DNA from: Picosynechococcus sp. PCC 7117
GTDB lineage: Bacteria; Cyanobacteriota; Cyanobacteriia; Cyanobacteriales; MRBY01
Assembly: GCF_001693275.1 (NCBI RefSeq)
Contig: NZ_CP016477.1
Coordinates: 2,976,001 to 3,040,000 of the forward strand
Direction of reading: 5' to 3'
Length of the DNA stretch: 64,000 bases
In this document: in pieces, positions 10,012 through 18,401 of the stretch
Layout: every line of letters starts with the position of its first letter
Position numbering within the stretch: position 1 is the stretch's first letter
Position numbers and translations under genes: made by a program
The notes under the pieces: model-generated
Databases searched by the model: none
Seen by the model: only the letters and a program-made list of their open reading frames with translations
Told to the model about the DNA's origin: nothing

Positions 10012-11787
10012 TTATTCAGCCTTTCCAGAGGACTCTTGTAAACCCATCATGTGGGCATTGCTCTTGCCGGGGATGACCATCGGATAACAGTTTTCGTCCT
10101 TTTTCACCCGCACATCCAACAACACTGGGCCATCGTGGGCCAACATTTCGGCGATCGCCCCTGACAGATCATCCGGATGATCCACCACCATCCCCTTCAC
10201 CCCAAAGGCTTGGGCGAGCAGTTCAAAGTTCGGCATCCCCGCTTCCATATTGGAGGAAGAATAGCGCTGACCATAGAAGTTTTGCTGCCACTGGCGCACC
10301 ATCCCCTGCCAGCCGTTGTTGAGGATCACCGTCTTTACTTTAATTTGATATTGGGCCAGGGTTGCCAGCTCCTGTAAACACATCTGGAAGCTCGCATCGC
10401 CACTGATACAAATCACCTCTTCGTCGGCGATCGCCACCTTTGCCCCTAGGGCCGCCGGAAGGCCAAAGCCCATGGTGCCCAAGCCCGCACTAGAAATCCA
10501 GCGGCGGGGGCCATTTTTCAGGAACTGAGCCGCCCACATCTGGTGCTGACCCACATCCGTCGTGTAGTAGGCATGGGGAGCCTGGCGGTCTAACTCCACG
10601 ATCACCGACTGGGGCGAGATCGAATCCGCAAAGCGAGGCGCGACCAAAGGATGTTTTTCTTTCCAGCCTTGAATTTTATCCAGCCATTCTTCCGTGGGCT
10701 TATTACCGAGGGGTAAACCCTTGCCGCCTAGCTGTTGCAACATTTCAATCAACACATGGCGCACATCACCAACAATGGCGACTTCCGGTAAACGATTTTT
10801 ACCCACCTCAGCGGGGTCAATATCAATGTGAATCACCTTCGCTTCCGAGGCAAACTCATCTAATTTCCCCGTCACCCGGTCATCGAAACGGGCACCCACC
10901 GCAATCAAAAGATCACATTCACTCACGGCGAAGTTGGCATAGGCCGAACCATGCATACCGAGCATCCCCACGGAAAGGGGATTATGCTCATCAAAAGCGC
11001 CCAAGCCCATTAGGGTTGTGGTCACCGGAATTTGGAACTGTTCAGCTAATTCTTTAATTTCTGCGTGGGCACCAGAGGTAATGGCACCGCCCCCGACGTA
11101 AAGCAATGGCTTGCGGGATTCAGAAATTAGACGTACCGCTTCCCCAATTTTGGAGGTATCTCCTTCGGTGCGGGGTTTGTAACCAGGGATATCCACATCA
11201 CCGGGTTCAACGGGAATATATTCACACAATTCCAGGCCGACATCCTTGGGGACATCCACTAATACAGGGCCAGGCCGACCTGTGCTTGCAATGTAAAAGG
11301 CTTCGGCAACGATCCGAGCCATATCCTTCGGATCCCGCACTACGTAGGAATGTTTCACTACGGGTAGGGTAATGCCAAAAATATCCGTCTCCTGGAAGGC
11401 ATCTGTACCGATCGCCGCGCGGGTGACTTGGCCTGTAATCACGACCATGGGGATTGAGTCCATATGGGCTGTGGCAATCCCCGTGACGAGGTTTGTCGCC
11501 CCAGGGCCAGAGGTACCAAAACAAACCCCCACTTTGCCAGTCGCGCGGGCATAGCCATCGGCGGCATGGGAAGCTCCCTGTTCGTGGCGCACAAGGATGT
11601 GCTTAATTTCTCCCCGTTCTTCCACTGGGTGTAGGGCATCGTAGATGGGCAGGATCGCACCACCGGGATAGCCAAAAATGTATTCGACACCATGGCGCTT
11701 GAGGCTATCGATCAAAATATATGCACCGGAACGAACCTCTGAACGGACAGCAGTCTCAGTTGCTGCGGGGGAAGTTGTTGAAACCAC
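10012..11787 (-). CDS. ilvB: Acetolactate synthase, large (catalytic) subunit
   Basis: Catalyses the first shared step of branched-chain amino acid synthesis from pyruvate, with ThDP and FAD. The 591 residues show [15 protein letters not shown], the catalytic glutamate in [34 protein letters not shown], the ThDP-binding [14 protein letters not shown] followed by [14 protein letters not shown], and a C-terminal VIPG. Length and ATG start are normal. The small regulatory subunit IlvN is not adjacent. Upstream (11788-12041) I see only AT-rich sequence with a 7-bp hairpin at about 11850 (CCCTAT/ATAGGG) and then the repeat locus. Confidence 0.96.
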   Translation of the reverse strand: MVSTTSPAATETAVRSEVRSGAYILIDSLKRHGVEYIFGYPGGAILPIYDALHPVEERGEIKHILVRHEQGASHAADGYARATGKVGVCFGTSGPGATNLVTGIATAHMDSIPMVVITGQVTRAAIGTDAFQETDIFGITLPVVKHSYVVRDPKDMARIVAEAFYIASTGRPGPVLVDVPKDVGLELCEYIPVEPGDVDIPGYKPRTEGDTSKIGEAVRLISESRKPLLYVGGGAITSGAHAEIKELAEQFQIPVTTTLMGLGAFDEHNPLSVGMLGMHGSAYANFAVSECDLLIAVGARFDDRVTGKLDEFASEAKVIHIDIDPAEVGKNRLPEVAIVGDVRHVLIEMLQQLGGKGLPLGNKPTEEWLDKIQGWKEKHPLVAPRFADSISPQSVIVELDRQAPHAYYTTDVGQHQMWAAQFLKNGPRRWISSAGLGTMGFGLPAALGAKVAIADEEVICISGDASFQMCLQELATLAQYQIKVKTVILNNGWQGMVRQWQQNFYGQRYSSSNMEAGMPNFELLAQAFGVKGMVVDHPDDLSGAIAEMLAHDGPVLLDVRVKKDENCYPMVIPGKSNAHMMGLQESSGKAE

Positions 11788-12041
11788 GGGAGTTACCTAA
11801 GGAATAACTTAAAGGACGAAGAATACACCAGAAATAAGATCTCTGCTTCCCTATAATTTTTTCCGATAGGGGGATAGATTATTTTGGCGTTTTGTTGTAT
11901 TGAAGCCTACATTTTAAAAGAATTCATGCAGACTGTCGAGATACTGTATCATAGGCTGCTTTTAACTTAGATCAGCTTATTTTTGAGAAGCAATCCCCTG
12001 TAAAGGGTTTGTTACATGGATGTCAGCGAACAATCATGAAT

Positions 12042-12293
12042 GACACCTCTCTAGCTCCCCTCATAGGGGAGAATGGCACCCTCCGGCCTGGCGGCCACCT
12101 CCCTCAAGGGACACCCCTCTAGATCCCCTCATAGGGGAGAAGTTCATAGGACTCGCCAGTATACCCACCAACTGTTCCCCTCTTGAGAGGGGTTAGGGGA
12201 GTGTTAGCTCCAGGGGAAAGACACCCCTCTAACTCCCCTCGCAGGGGAGAAGGTACCCTCCGGCCTAGCGGCCACCTCCCTCAAGGGAGGATT
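12042..12293 (+). repeat. Modular GC-rich palindromic repeat, locus a (three units)
   Basis: Contains CTCCCCT-N3-AGGGGAG palindromes (12054-12072, 12123-12140, 12234-12250) and two copies of the second module, which begins CACCCTCCGGCC or TACCCTCCGGCC and ends in CTCCCTCAAGGGAGG. Between them, 12129-12205 holds a longer core that reappears inverted in locus b (14465-14545) at roughly 85% identity by eye. The distal unit overlaps the last codons of the helicase gene and supplies its stop. Confidence 0.85.
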
Positions 12294-14361
12294 GGAAGCA
12301 TTCTTGGGTGGCTTGGATGAGGGGATAGAGGGGGCCAAGCTGTTCACTGCCATTGGTGCCAAAATCACTGTGGCACAGATAAATTTGGGTATCAGCGCGG
12401 GCCAGGAGGTCTTGGATAATATCCTGAAGCCGTTGGCGATCGCCTTGTTGTTCGAGCGCCAGAGACCAAGGCTCCCCTTGCCAATTGCGTTGAAACACAC
12501 CGTAGCCAAACAAAGTTGCGGCACCGCCTTTTTCCCAGAGACGTGATCCCGCATCCAGCCAAAACTGATAGGGGTGATGGCGACGGGCGGAGCGGTATTG
12601 AAAGATGGTGACGAGGGTAATGGAATTGGGGGGTTGGTGGTTAAAGTTGTACTGGGGGCGCGGATTGGCGGTAATGGTTTCTGCTTGGATTAGTTGCAGC
12701 AGGTCAGCGAGCTGGGCTGTCGTTGTGTCTTGACTCCCTATGCGATCGCCACATTGCCAAAAGTGCTGGGCGGTCTCGCTGAGTTCCCGCAGGGTTGCCA
12801 GTTGGCCATAGCTGGGGGCCAGTTTTTGCAGATAAAAGGTTTGGATTGCCTGGTTTAGGGTCTGCAAAATGCCCTGGGGCGTAATTTGATGGGTTGCTTG
12901 GGTTTGCTCGATCCACTGGCGGATGGCTTCGTAGGCTTGGGTGGTTTGATAACCGAGGCGATCGCCCCTGGGCATCGTCGTTGCTGGGAGCAGTTGGGGC
13001 CGCTCCGGGTCGGGCTGGAAACAATAATCCACCAACAAACCAGCCCGCACGGGATCGATTAATGGCTTTTCGCTGGCGGTCTGGGATAGCATCATGAGCA
13101 TTTCCGCCACAGCTTGGCTCTGGATTAGCCGTCCACTACCGGGATAAATTAACGCCAACAAAGTCAGCAGCGATCGCCCCCAGGGAGAACTTGCAATGGG
13201 CCGCTGTTCCCGCAGGGGTTCCAGGGGAATTTCGGCAACGGCCAGGCTTTCCATCAAGGTATAACGGGCGACCTCATCTAACCCAGGCGCAATAATCGCA
13301 ATGTCTGCTGGCGCAATCCCCTGGTCTTTCACTAAAAATTGAATTTGTTCACCAACCCGTGTCAGCAGTTGGGCGCGAGAAATGGTTTGAATGGATTGGA
13401 TAGTGGCGGGTAGTTGTCCCCCAAACTGGGGTTGGGTCACGGTCTTTTGAATTTGCGCTGTGAGGGTCGCCCCCAGGCCCGCTGGTCGTTCTAGGTGAAT
13501 CACCTTGCACCGTTGCGCCAATTGGCTCCAATAATCAGGATCACCGCTCAAACCGAGGCGAATTCTCCCAACGGGATTTTCTGTAAAGACTCCGGTGCAA
13601 CCTTGATTTAATAAAATGTCCGCTAAATCCTTGGCGATCGCCGGATAATCTTGGCCATCATCGGCGAAAATTGCCCCAAACCGTTGCCCTAGGGAAGCTT
13701 GATATTGTTCATTTTTGAGTAAATATTGCCCGTAGAGATTGTAAATAATGCCATAGGTGAGAAAACCTCGTCCTAAGCACCAATCCCGCCACTGTTGGAT
13801 CAGTTTTCCTGCCGTTTCTGTAAATTCTTGGAGGTTTGTCTCTGCACCAATGGCCACCGTGCCTGTCAGTAGGGATAACTGTCCAGCTATCAGCCGCTGG
13901 GGAATCTCTTCTAGGGCAATGCCCGCCGCCCCCGCCAGCAGCAAAATATCCAATAGCCGTCGCACCAGACGATTTTGAAACCGCTCATTGGGCAGTAATT
14001 CCCAGGTAGCTAGGGTGTCGGCCCACAGTTCCCGCGCTAACTTTTGTTCCATCTCTGGCCGCAACCGCAGGGGAAATGGAGGGGCGATCGCCAACTGTTC
14101 ACAGATTAATGGGAAAAATAGCTCTACCTCATCGGCCATGAACGCCACTGGGGTTTTACTCACAAAAGGATAGCTGCCGCGAATTTCTTGGTGAATCAAG
14201 TCCGCCAGCAGCCGCTGATTTTGATTATTCGCCGCCAAGACCAATAATCCCGGCACCAATACCGCCTGGGGATCCTGCCCTGCCACCCAAGCTTTTAGCC
14301 GCGCCACCAATGCCGTCGTTTTCCCAGAGCGCGACTGACCCCGTAACCAAATTGCCCCCAT
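12265..14361 (-). CDS. UvrD/Rep-like P-loop helicase-related protein
   Basis: About 698 residues from the ATG at 14361 (a TTG at 14385 would add eight). Walker A GQSRSGKTTAL lies right at the N-terminus and a DEXX-like AIFADDGQDYP near residue 240. Later segments (IAIIAPGLDEVARYTL, ITLVTIFQYRSARRHHPYQF, QIYLCHSDFGTNGSEQLGPL) resemble the C-terminal half of superfamily 1 helicases. Several helicase motifs look degenerate, so it may be an ATPase rather than an active helicase. The last eight residues and the stop codon come from the repeat at 12265-12290, so the original C-terminus may have been replaced. The gene is bracketed by inverted repeat copies. Confidence 0.7.
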   Translation of the reverse strand: MGAIWLRGQSRSGKTTALVARLKAWVAGQDPQAVLVPGLLVLAANNQNQRLLADLIHQEIRGSYPFVSKTPVAFMADEVELFFPLICEQLAIAPPFPLRLRPEMEQKLARELWADTLATWELLPNERFQNRLVRRLLDILLLAGAAGIALEEIPQRLIAGQLSLLTGTVAIGAETNLQEFTETAGKLIQQWRDWCLGRGFLTYGIIYNLYGQYLLKNEQYQASLGQRFGAIFADDGQDYPAIAKDLADILLNQGCTGVFTENPVGRIRLGLSGDPDYWSQLAQRCKVIHLERPAGLGATLTAQIQKTVTQPQFGGQLPATIQSIQTISRAQLLTRVGEQIQFLVKDQGIAPADIAIIAPGLDEVARYTLMESLAVAEIPLEPLREQRPIASSPWGRSLLTLLALIYPGSGRLIQSQAVAEMLMMLSQTASEKPLIDPVRAGLLVDYCFQPDPERPQLLPATTMPRGDRLGYQTTQAYEAIRQWIEQTQATHQITPQGILQTLNQAIQTFYLQKLAPSYGQLATLRELSETAQHFWQCGDRIGSQDTTTAQLADLLQLIQAETITANPRPQYNFNHQPPNSITLVTIFQYRSARRHHPYQFWLDAGSRLWEKGGAATLFGYGVFQRNWQGEPWSLALEQQGDRQRLQDIIQDLLARADTQIYLCHSDFGTNGSEQLGPLYPLIQATQECFQSSLEGGGR

Positions 14362-14420
14362 CAGACCCCCGTTTGTGCCTAACAATTCTTTTACAATATT
14401 GACCTAACATAAAACACACA

Positions 14421-14590
14421 AAAAAATCCTCCCTTGAGGGAGGTGGCCATCAGGCCGGAGGGTGTCACTCCCCTAACCCCTCTCAAGAGGGGGACAGTTA
14501 GCGGGTATGCTGGCAAGACCGATGAACTTCTCTCCTTAAGGGGAGTTAGAGGAGTGGCCCCTAGAGGAGAGTTAGAGAGGTGGCCCTTAT
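14421..14590 (-). repeat. Modular GC-rich palindromic repeat, locus b (inverted relative to a)
   Basis: Read on the minus strand this has the same order of modules as locus a: CTCCCCTTAAGGAGAG, a conserved core, CCCCCTCTTGAGAGGGG, CACCCTCCGGCCTG, then the terminator-like CCTCCC-TCAA-GGGAGG followed by ATTTTTT (plus 14421-14443). It fills most of the 292-base gap between the divergent helicase and pcxA genes. Confidence 0.85.
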
Positions 14591-14653
14591 TAGGGAATCC
14601 CAAAAAATAGTTTGTGGGTGTCTGCCCAGGCCATACAAGCAAATCTGAACCCA

Positions 14654-15941
14654 ATGAATCTAAGCACTTTCATCAAAAAAGCCCGCCGCTGGTTTTACGA
14701 CACCCCAGACCGTGCCCTGGAGCAAGCCTACCGTGCCGCCCTCAATATCCAGGCCATTGAACTCGAACACTTTGGTGGCAAACCCGTTTCTGGCCGCAAT
14801 GCTGACTACAGCGACAGTGTGATCCGCTATTTCCAAGGGGAAGTGCGCAAACAACTCAAAATTATCGAGGTGCGCCTGCGAGAATTTCGCTCCTTTAATA
14901 CTGTCGTTCCCGTCTCCGAAGAAACAATCCAAAAAAAAAGCGAGCAATATCTACTACCCCGATGCCGCCGACAAGCCGACCCTGATTATCGAGAAACTAC
15001 GCTTTATTGACGAAATCACCGGACGCTATGGCCGTGGTCTGTCGAAACAATCCGTCGCCCTTGTTCCCCTCAATGACGAGACTGCCCAAACCAATGGCGA
15101 TCGCCCCGATGACAAACCCAAGATCGAGACGGTGTCGGACAAAACTGGTCTCGTACCCCGCTCCATCATGCGGACATTCTCCCGAATCCAGCGGGAGATC
15201 GATCCCAAGTCCAACGAAGCAGAAGCAGAAGTAGTCACAAAATTTCGGCGATCGCGCAACAAAACCGCTGTTTCGATTCGGTTTCTCCTTACCCTCGTGA
15301 TTGTGCCCTTGTTGGTGCATCAGTTGGCGAAAATTGCGATTACGCCCTTCGTGGAAGAGCATTTTTTCACAGAGGCAAGCCCGGCATTGTTCGTAAATTC
15401 CGATCTTGAAAATGAAGCTTTTGAGGAATTAGAGCATTACCGAGCAACTTTAGAAATGCGGCAGTTGGTAGGGTTAGCGCCAGCTCTCACAGAGGCAGAA
15501 ATCACTGAAAAAATCCAAGAAAAAGCGACGGAAATTGCCCAGGATTATCGCGCCGAAAGTTACAATGCTTACGAAAACATTTTTTCAGATATTTTTAGCT
15601 TCTTTGCTTTTGTGGGGATTTTGTTAATCAGTAAGCGCGAAATTGCGATGTTAAAGGGCTTTTTAGATGAGATTGTCTATGGCCTTAGCGACTCAGCAAA
15701 GGCATTTCTTATTATTTTGTTTACGGATATTTTTGTGGGCTATCACTCCCCCCATGGCTGGGAAATTATCCTCGAAAATGTGGCAAAACATTTTGGTATT
15801 GCGGAGAGCCGAGATTTTAATTTTCTTTTTATTGCAACATTCCCTGTAATTCTGGATACGGTCTTAAAGTATTGGATTTTCCGTTATCTGAATCGTATTT
15901 CGCCTTCTGCCGTCGCCACGTACCGCAACATGAACGAGTAA
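14654..15941 (+). pseudogene. pcxA: Proton-exchange protein PcxA (CotA/CemA family), frameshifted
   Basis: PcxA is a plasma-membrane protein needed for light-driven Na+-dependent proton extrusion and is related to chloroplast CemA. The first frame (14654-15010) begins MNLSTFIKKARRWFYDTPDR and stops early. The rest continues one base later, through KPTLIIEKLRFIDEITGRYG, the hydrophobic segment VSIRFLLTLVIVPLLVHQ and the conserved CemA-like C-terminus DIFVGYHSPHGWE to 15941. The break lies in a run of nine A at 14931-14939; eight A would give QKKASNIYYPDAADKP and restore a protein of 428 residues, full length for the family. It could be a true mutation, a sequencing error, or slippage-corrected expression. 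The stop codon abuts repeat locus c. Confidence 0.88.
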
Positions 15942-16022
15942 AAAATCCTCCCTTGAGGGAGGTGGTCGAAGACCGGAGTGTGCAATCCTCCCATTAAGGG
16001 GAGCTAGAGAAGTGTCTCTATA
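15941..16022 (-). repeat. Modular GC-rich palindromic repeat, locus c
   Basis: CCTCCC-TTGA-GGGAGG with its flanking A-run (T-run on the minus strand) starts in the pcxA stop codon, followed by GTGGTCGAAGACCGGAGTGTG and a degenerate CTCCCATTAAGGGGAG palindrome. Same orientation as locus b. It sits between the convergent pcxA and pilin genes. Confidence 0.8.
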
Positions 16023-16063
16023 GGAAAAACAAAAACTTTAAATTTCAACAAAGTAGCAAAAGA

Positions 16064-16699
16064 TTAGCGGTCTGTGAGAACAGTTTTGTAGTGGGTGCCG
16101 TCACAGCGGACGGCATCGGCATCGGTAATCGCATCGGGGTTTAGTTGCATACCCCCGGTGCTAAAACTACCAGAACCATCAATCACTTCTAGGGTAATAT
16201 TAGCAGCAGTACTTTGTTCTTCGCAGACGATAGACTTTAGGGTAACAACACCATTGTTGACATATAAAACAACACCACCAGCATAATTTTTAACTGCTAA
16301 AGGATCTTGGGGATTTGCAAATAAATATGTTGCATAGGGAATTGCGGTATTCTCAGTTAATCCTGGTGTTCCGCCAGAGTAGACATTTGTATAGCTGTAA
16401 TTATCACTGACGACCCTAATCCCAAAAATAAGTTCAGAAATAGAGTCAGCAAAACGACTATTTTCTTGATAAAAACCGAGTTGACTACGATTAACAATAC
16501 CTAAAACATTTCGTGCTTCTGTTTGTCGTGCCTTGGCTGAAAATCCCAAGTATGCAGGCCAGGCTATTAGTGCCAGAATTGCAACAATTAGTATTGAGAT
16601 TAATAGTTCAATTAGTGTTAATCCTTGAATATAATTCAAGTTATTTAATTTTTTGTCTTGAGCTTTTTTAGTATGCATATGATTAAATTTATCAACCAT
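16064..16699 (-). CDS. Type IV pilin-like protein
   Basis: 211 residues with a prepilin leader ending at Gly26 (YIQG|LTLIELL), the +5 glutamate, and a hydrophobic alpha-1 helix ILIVAILALIAWPAYLG. The C-terminal part carries a cysteine pair about 40 residues apart (VCEEQ ... VRCDG), a D-region-like loop that is also present in the neighbouring pilin. ATGs exist at 16699 and 16678; neither has a clear Shine-Dalgarno. It is more divergent than the pilin upstream and may be a minor pilin. It lies 188 bases downstream of pilA, beyond a terminator. Confidence 0.85.
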   Translation of the reverse strand: MVDKFNHMHTKKAQDKKLNNLNYIQGLTLIELLISILIVAILALIAWPAYLGFSAKARQTEARNVLGIVNRSQLGFYQENSRFADSISELIFGIRVVSDNYSYTNVYSGGTPGLTENTAIPYATYLFANPQDPLAVKNYAGGVVLYVNNGVVTLKSIVCEEQSTAANITLEVIDGSGSFSTGGMQLNPDAITDADAVRCDGTHYKTVLTDR

Positions 16700-16764
16700 A
16701 TTGTATTTATTTCAAAAAAACTGACTACTTCTAAAAAATAGTTTTAATAACTCGAAATTATCAA

Positions 16765-16802
16765 ACCAAAAAGCCAGCTCTTGTATCTTTTAAAAGCTGG
16801 CT
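16765..16802 (-). terminator. Rho-independent terminator of pilA
   Basis: On the minus strand AGCCAGCT (16795-16802) pairs with AGCTGGCT (16772-16779) in an 8-bp perfect stem, followed by TTTTTGG. It separates the two pilin genes. Confidence 0.85.
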
Positions 16803-16887
16803 TGTCAAAAAATATTTTTCTGACTTGAATATCAGTAATGATCCTGAATTAATCTATGTTATCGGAAATTTAGCAGAGAGTATTCTC

Positions 16888-17469
16888 TTAGTTACTGTCA
16901 CCAAGTTCGATACTAGTAGTGCCGTCATTAGGACAAGTGATTGCCCCTTCAGCACTACCAGTAGTAGAAAAGCTAGCTGCAGGAAGACCAGGAACAAGAG
17001 TAGGATCGACTTCTTCACAAATAGATGTTGTTGTCGTTGTGTTACCGTTCTCTGTAAACACAGCAGCAGCACCTAAATAGTCTTTAACAGCTTGAGCATC
17101 TGCTGCGGTCGCAAACATTGTGGCATTACTATTAGCAGGACTAGAAAAACTACCATTATTTTGTGCAGCAGCATCACCGTAAGAGTAGTTTTCTGTTTCG
17201 TTGGCAAGACCTAAACCAAGAGCAGCAATGTTAGTAGCAAATGTTTGATCTTCTAAATAGGCTGCCTGCTGAGCTTTATTCAAAGAAGCAAGAGCTTGTT
17301 TCGCTTCGGACTGACGGGCTTTAGCGGCTTGGTTCAAGAATGCGGGCAGGGCGATAGCAGACAGAATACCGATGATGATGATTACAACGAGCAGTTCAAT
17401 CAGAGTAAAACCTTTGTCAGCTTTCTTCTTGTTGAGTTGTTGCAGAAGCTTAAAAGTGAAATTTTTCAT
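16888..17469 (-). CDS. pilA: Major-type type IV pilin
   Basis: 193 residues from the ATG at 17469, preceded by AAGGAG ten bases upstream; the longer frame to 17508 is therefore unlikely. Prepilin cleavage falls at ADKG|FTLIELLVVII with Glu at +5 and the aliphatic helix ending in LPAFLNQAAKARQSEAKQA, the standard cyanobacterial pilin pattern. The C-terminal cysteines (ICEEVD ... ITCPND) probably form the D-region disulphide. Pilins build the extracellular pilus used for motility, adhesion and DNA uptake. It forms a pair with the pilin at 16064. Confidence 0.92.
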   Translation of the reverse strand: MKNFTFKLLQQLNKKKADKGFTLIELLVVIIIIGILSAIALPAFLNQAAKARQSEAKQALASLNKAQQAAYLEDQTFATNIAALGLGLANETENYSYGDAAAQNNGSFSSPANSNATMFATAADAQAVKDYLGAAAVFTENGNTTTTTSICEEVDPTLVPGLPAASFSTTGSAEGAITCPNDGTTSIELGDSN

Positions 17470-17559
17470 TTGGGGGCATCTCCTTATCCCGGCCTCAACC
17501 GGAATCATGTATCCGTTAACCCTAAATTACCCACCCACTTTCTTTTCCTATCACCCCCC

Positions 17560-17780
17560 AAAAAAATAGATCTCCCCTTCGGGGGGAGATGCCGTCAGGC
17601 AGAGGGGGGGTTACCCCAGGGGAGTTAGAGAGGTGTTCTCAATAGGTTACTGCTCAACCCACCCCAACCCCTCCCAGGAGGGGATAATTGGCCGGTGTTC
17701 CGGAAAGTTCTAAAAATCCTCTCTTGAGGGAGGTGGTCGAAGACCGGAGGGTGGTATCCCTAGAGGGCTGTCCCAAAAAA
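17560..17780 (-). repeat. Modular GC-rich palindromic repeat, locus d
   Basis: Fills the gap between pilA and the DUF559 gene. Contains ATCTCCCCTTCGGGGGGAGAT (17569-17589), CAGGGGAGTTAGAGAGGTG, CCCCTCCCAGGAGGGG (17669-17684) with the core GATAATTGGCCGGTGTTCCGG, and CTCTTGAGGGAGGTGGTCGAAGACCGGAGGGTG. The middle part reappears inverted in locus f. I see no gene in 17509-17818. Confidence 0.85.
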
Positions 17781-17818
17781 AAGTAGAACGTAAGATTACA
17801 AGAAAAACCATCCTTCCC

Positions 17819-18220
17819 ATGCGCCGTAAAATTCTGCCCTACAACAAACATCTCGTCGGACGCGCCCGCCAACTCCGCAAAACCATGACCAAAGGCGAAA
17901 TAATCCTCTGGCAACACCTCCGCAAAAAACAAATCCTCGGTGTCAGCTTTCTGCGCCAACGCCCCATCGACCAATTTATCGTTGACTTTTATTGCAAGGA
18001 CTGGATGCTCGCCATCGAAATCGACGGCAGTAGCCACGATAGCCTCGCCGCCCAAGAACGAGACGCTTATCGCCAAGCCAAACTCGAAGCTCTAGGCGTT
18101 TCTTTCCTCCGTTTCAGCGAATACGATGCCCAAAATCACCCAGAGGCGATCGCCGAAACTATCAAAACCTGGCTCCTCACCCACCCCCAAAAAAAAGTTC
18201 TCCCCTCGCAGGGGAGTTAG
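17819..18220 (+). CDS. DUF559-family endonuclease-like protein (Vsr/PD-(D/E)XK type)
   Basis: 133 residues. The DUF559 pattern is complete: RARQLRKTMTKGEIILWQHL, FLRQRPIDQFIVDFYC, LAIEIDGSSHD, RDAYRQAKLEALGVSFLRF. Asp56, Glu67 and Asp69 fit a PD-(D/E)XK-like metal site as in Vsr-related nucleases. The biochemical function of DUF559 proteins is not established. The last residues KKVLPSQGS and the stop codon are encoded by repeat locus e, and locus d ends about 40 bases before the start. From memory, DUF559 genes in other bacteria are also often embedded in such palindromic repeats, which suggests a functional link. No Shine-Dalgarno is obvious. Confidence 0.85.
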   Translation: MRRKILPYNKHLVGRARQLRKTMTKGEIILWQHLRKKQILGVSFLRQRPIDQFIVDFYCKDWMLAIEIDGSSHDSLAAQERDAYRQAKLEALGVSFLRFSEYDAQNHPEAIAETIKTWLLTHPQKKVLPSQGS

Positions 18221-18270
18221 AGGGGTGTCCCTTGAGGGAGGTGGTCGAAGGCCGGAGGGTGTTCTCTCCA
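18189..18270 (-). repeat. Modular GC-rich palindromic repeat, locus e
   Basis: CTCCCCTCGCAGGGGAG is followed by GAGGGGTGTCCCTTGAGGGAGGTGG and GTCGAAGGCCGGAGGGTG. It overlaps the 3' end of the DUF559 gene by about 32 bases and precedes the argG promoter region. Confidence 0.85.
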
Positions 18271-18401
18271 GAAAGAAGACAATCACAACCGAGCGTGTCA
18301 GCATTTTGTGATAGCAGCAAAAGTCCGGTTTTTTCAAGCTTTTTCCAGGGCAATGTCAAGCTATAATCTGCCTTGATTCATCTATATACGGTATTTAAAC
18401 T

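Noticed and set aside
11897-11910. GTA-N8-TAC (NtcA-like site) upstream of ilvB
   Set aside because: Six fixed bases occur by chance about 15 times in 64 kb, and the nearest -10-like TAATCT is 15 rather than about 22 bases away.
14391-14654. 87-residue ORF on the minus strand between the helicase-like gene and pcxA
   Set aside because: It is translated repeat sequence.
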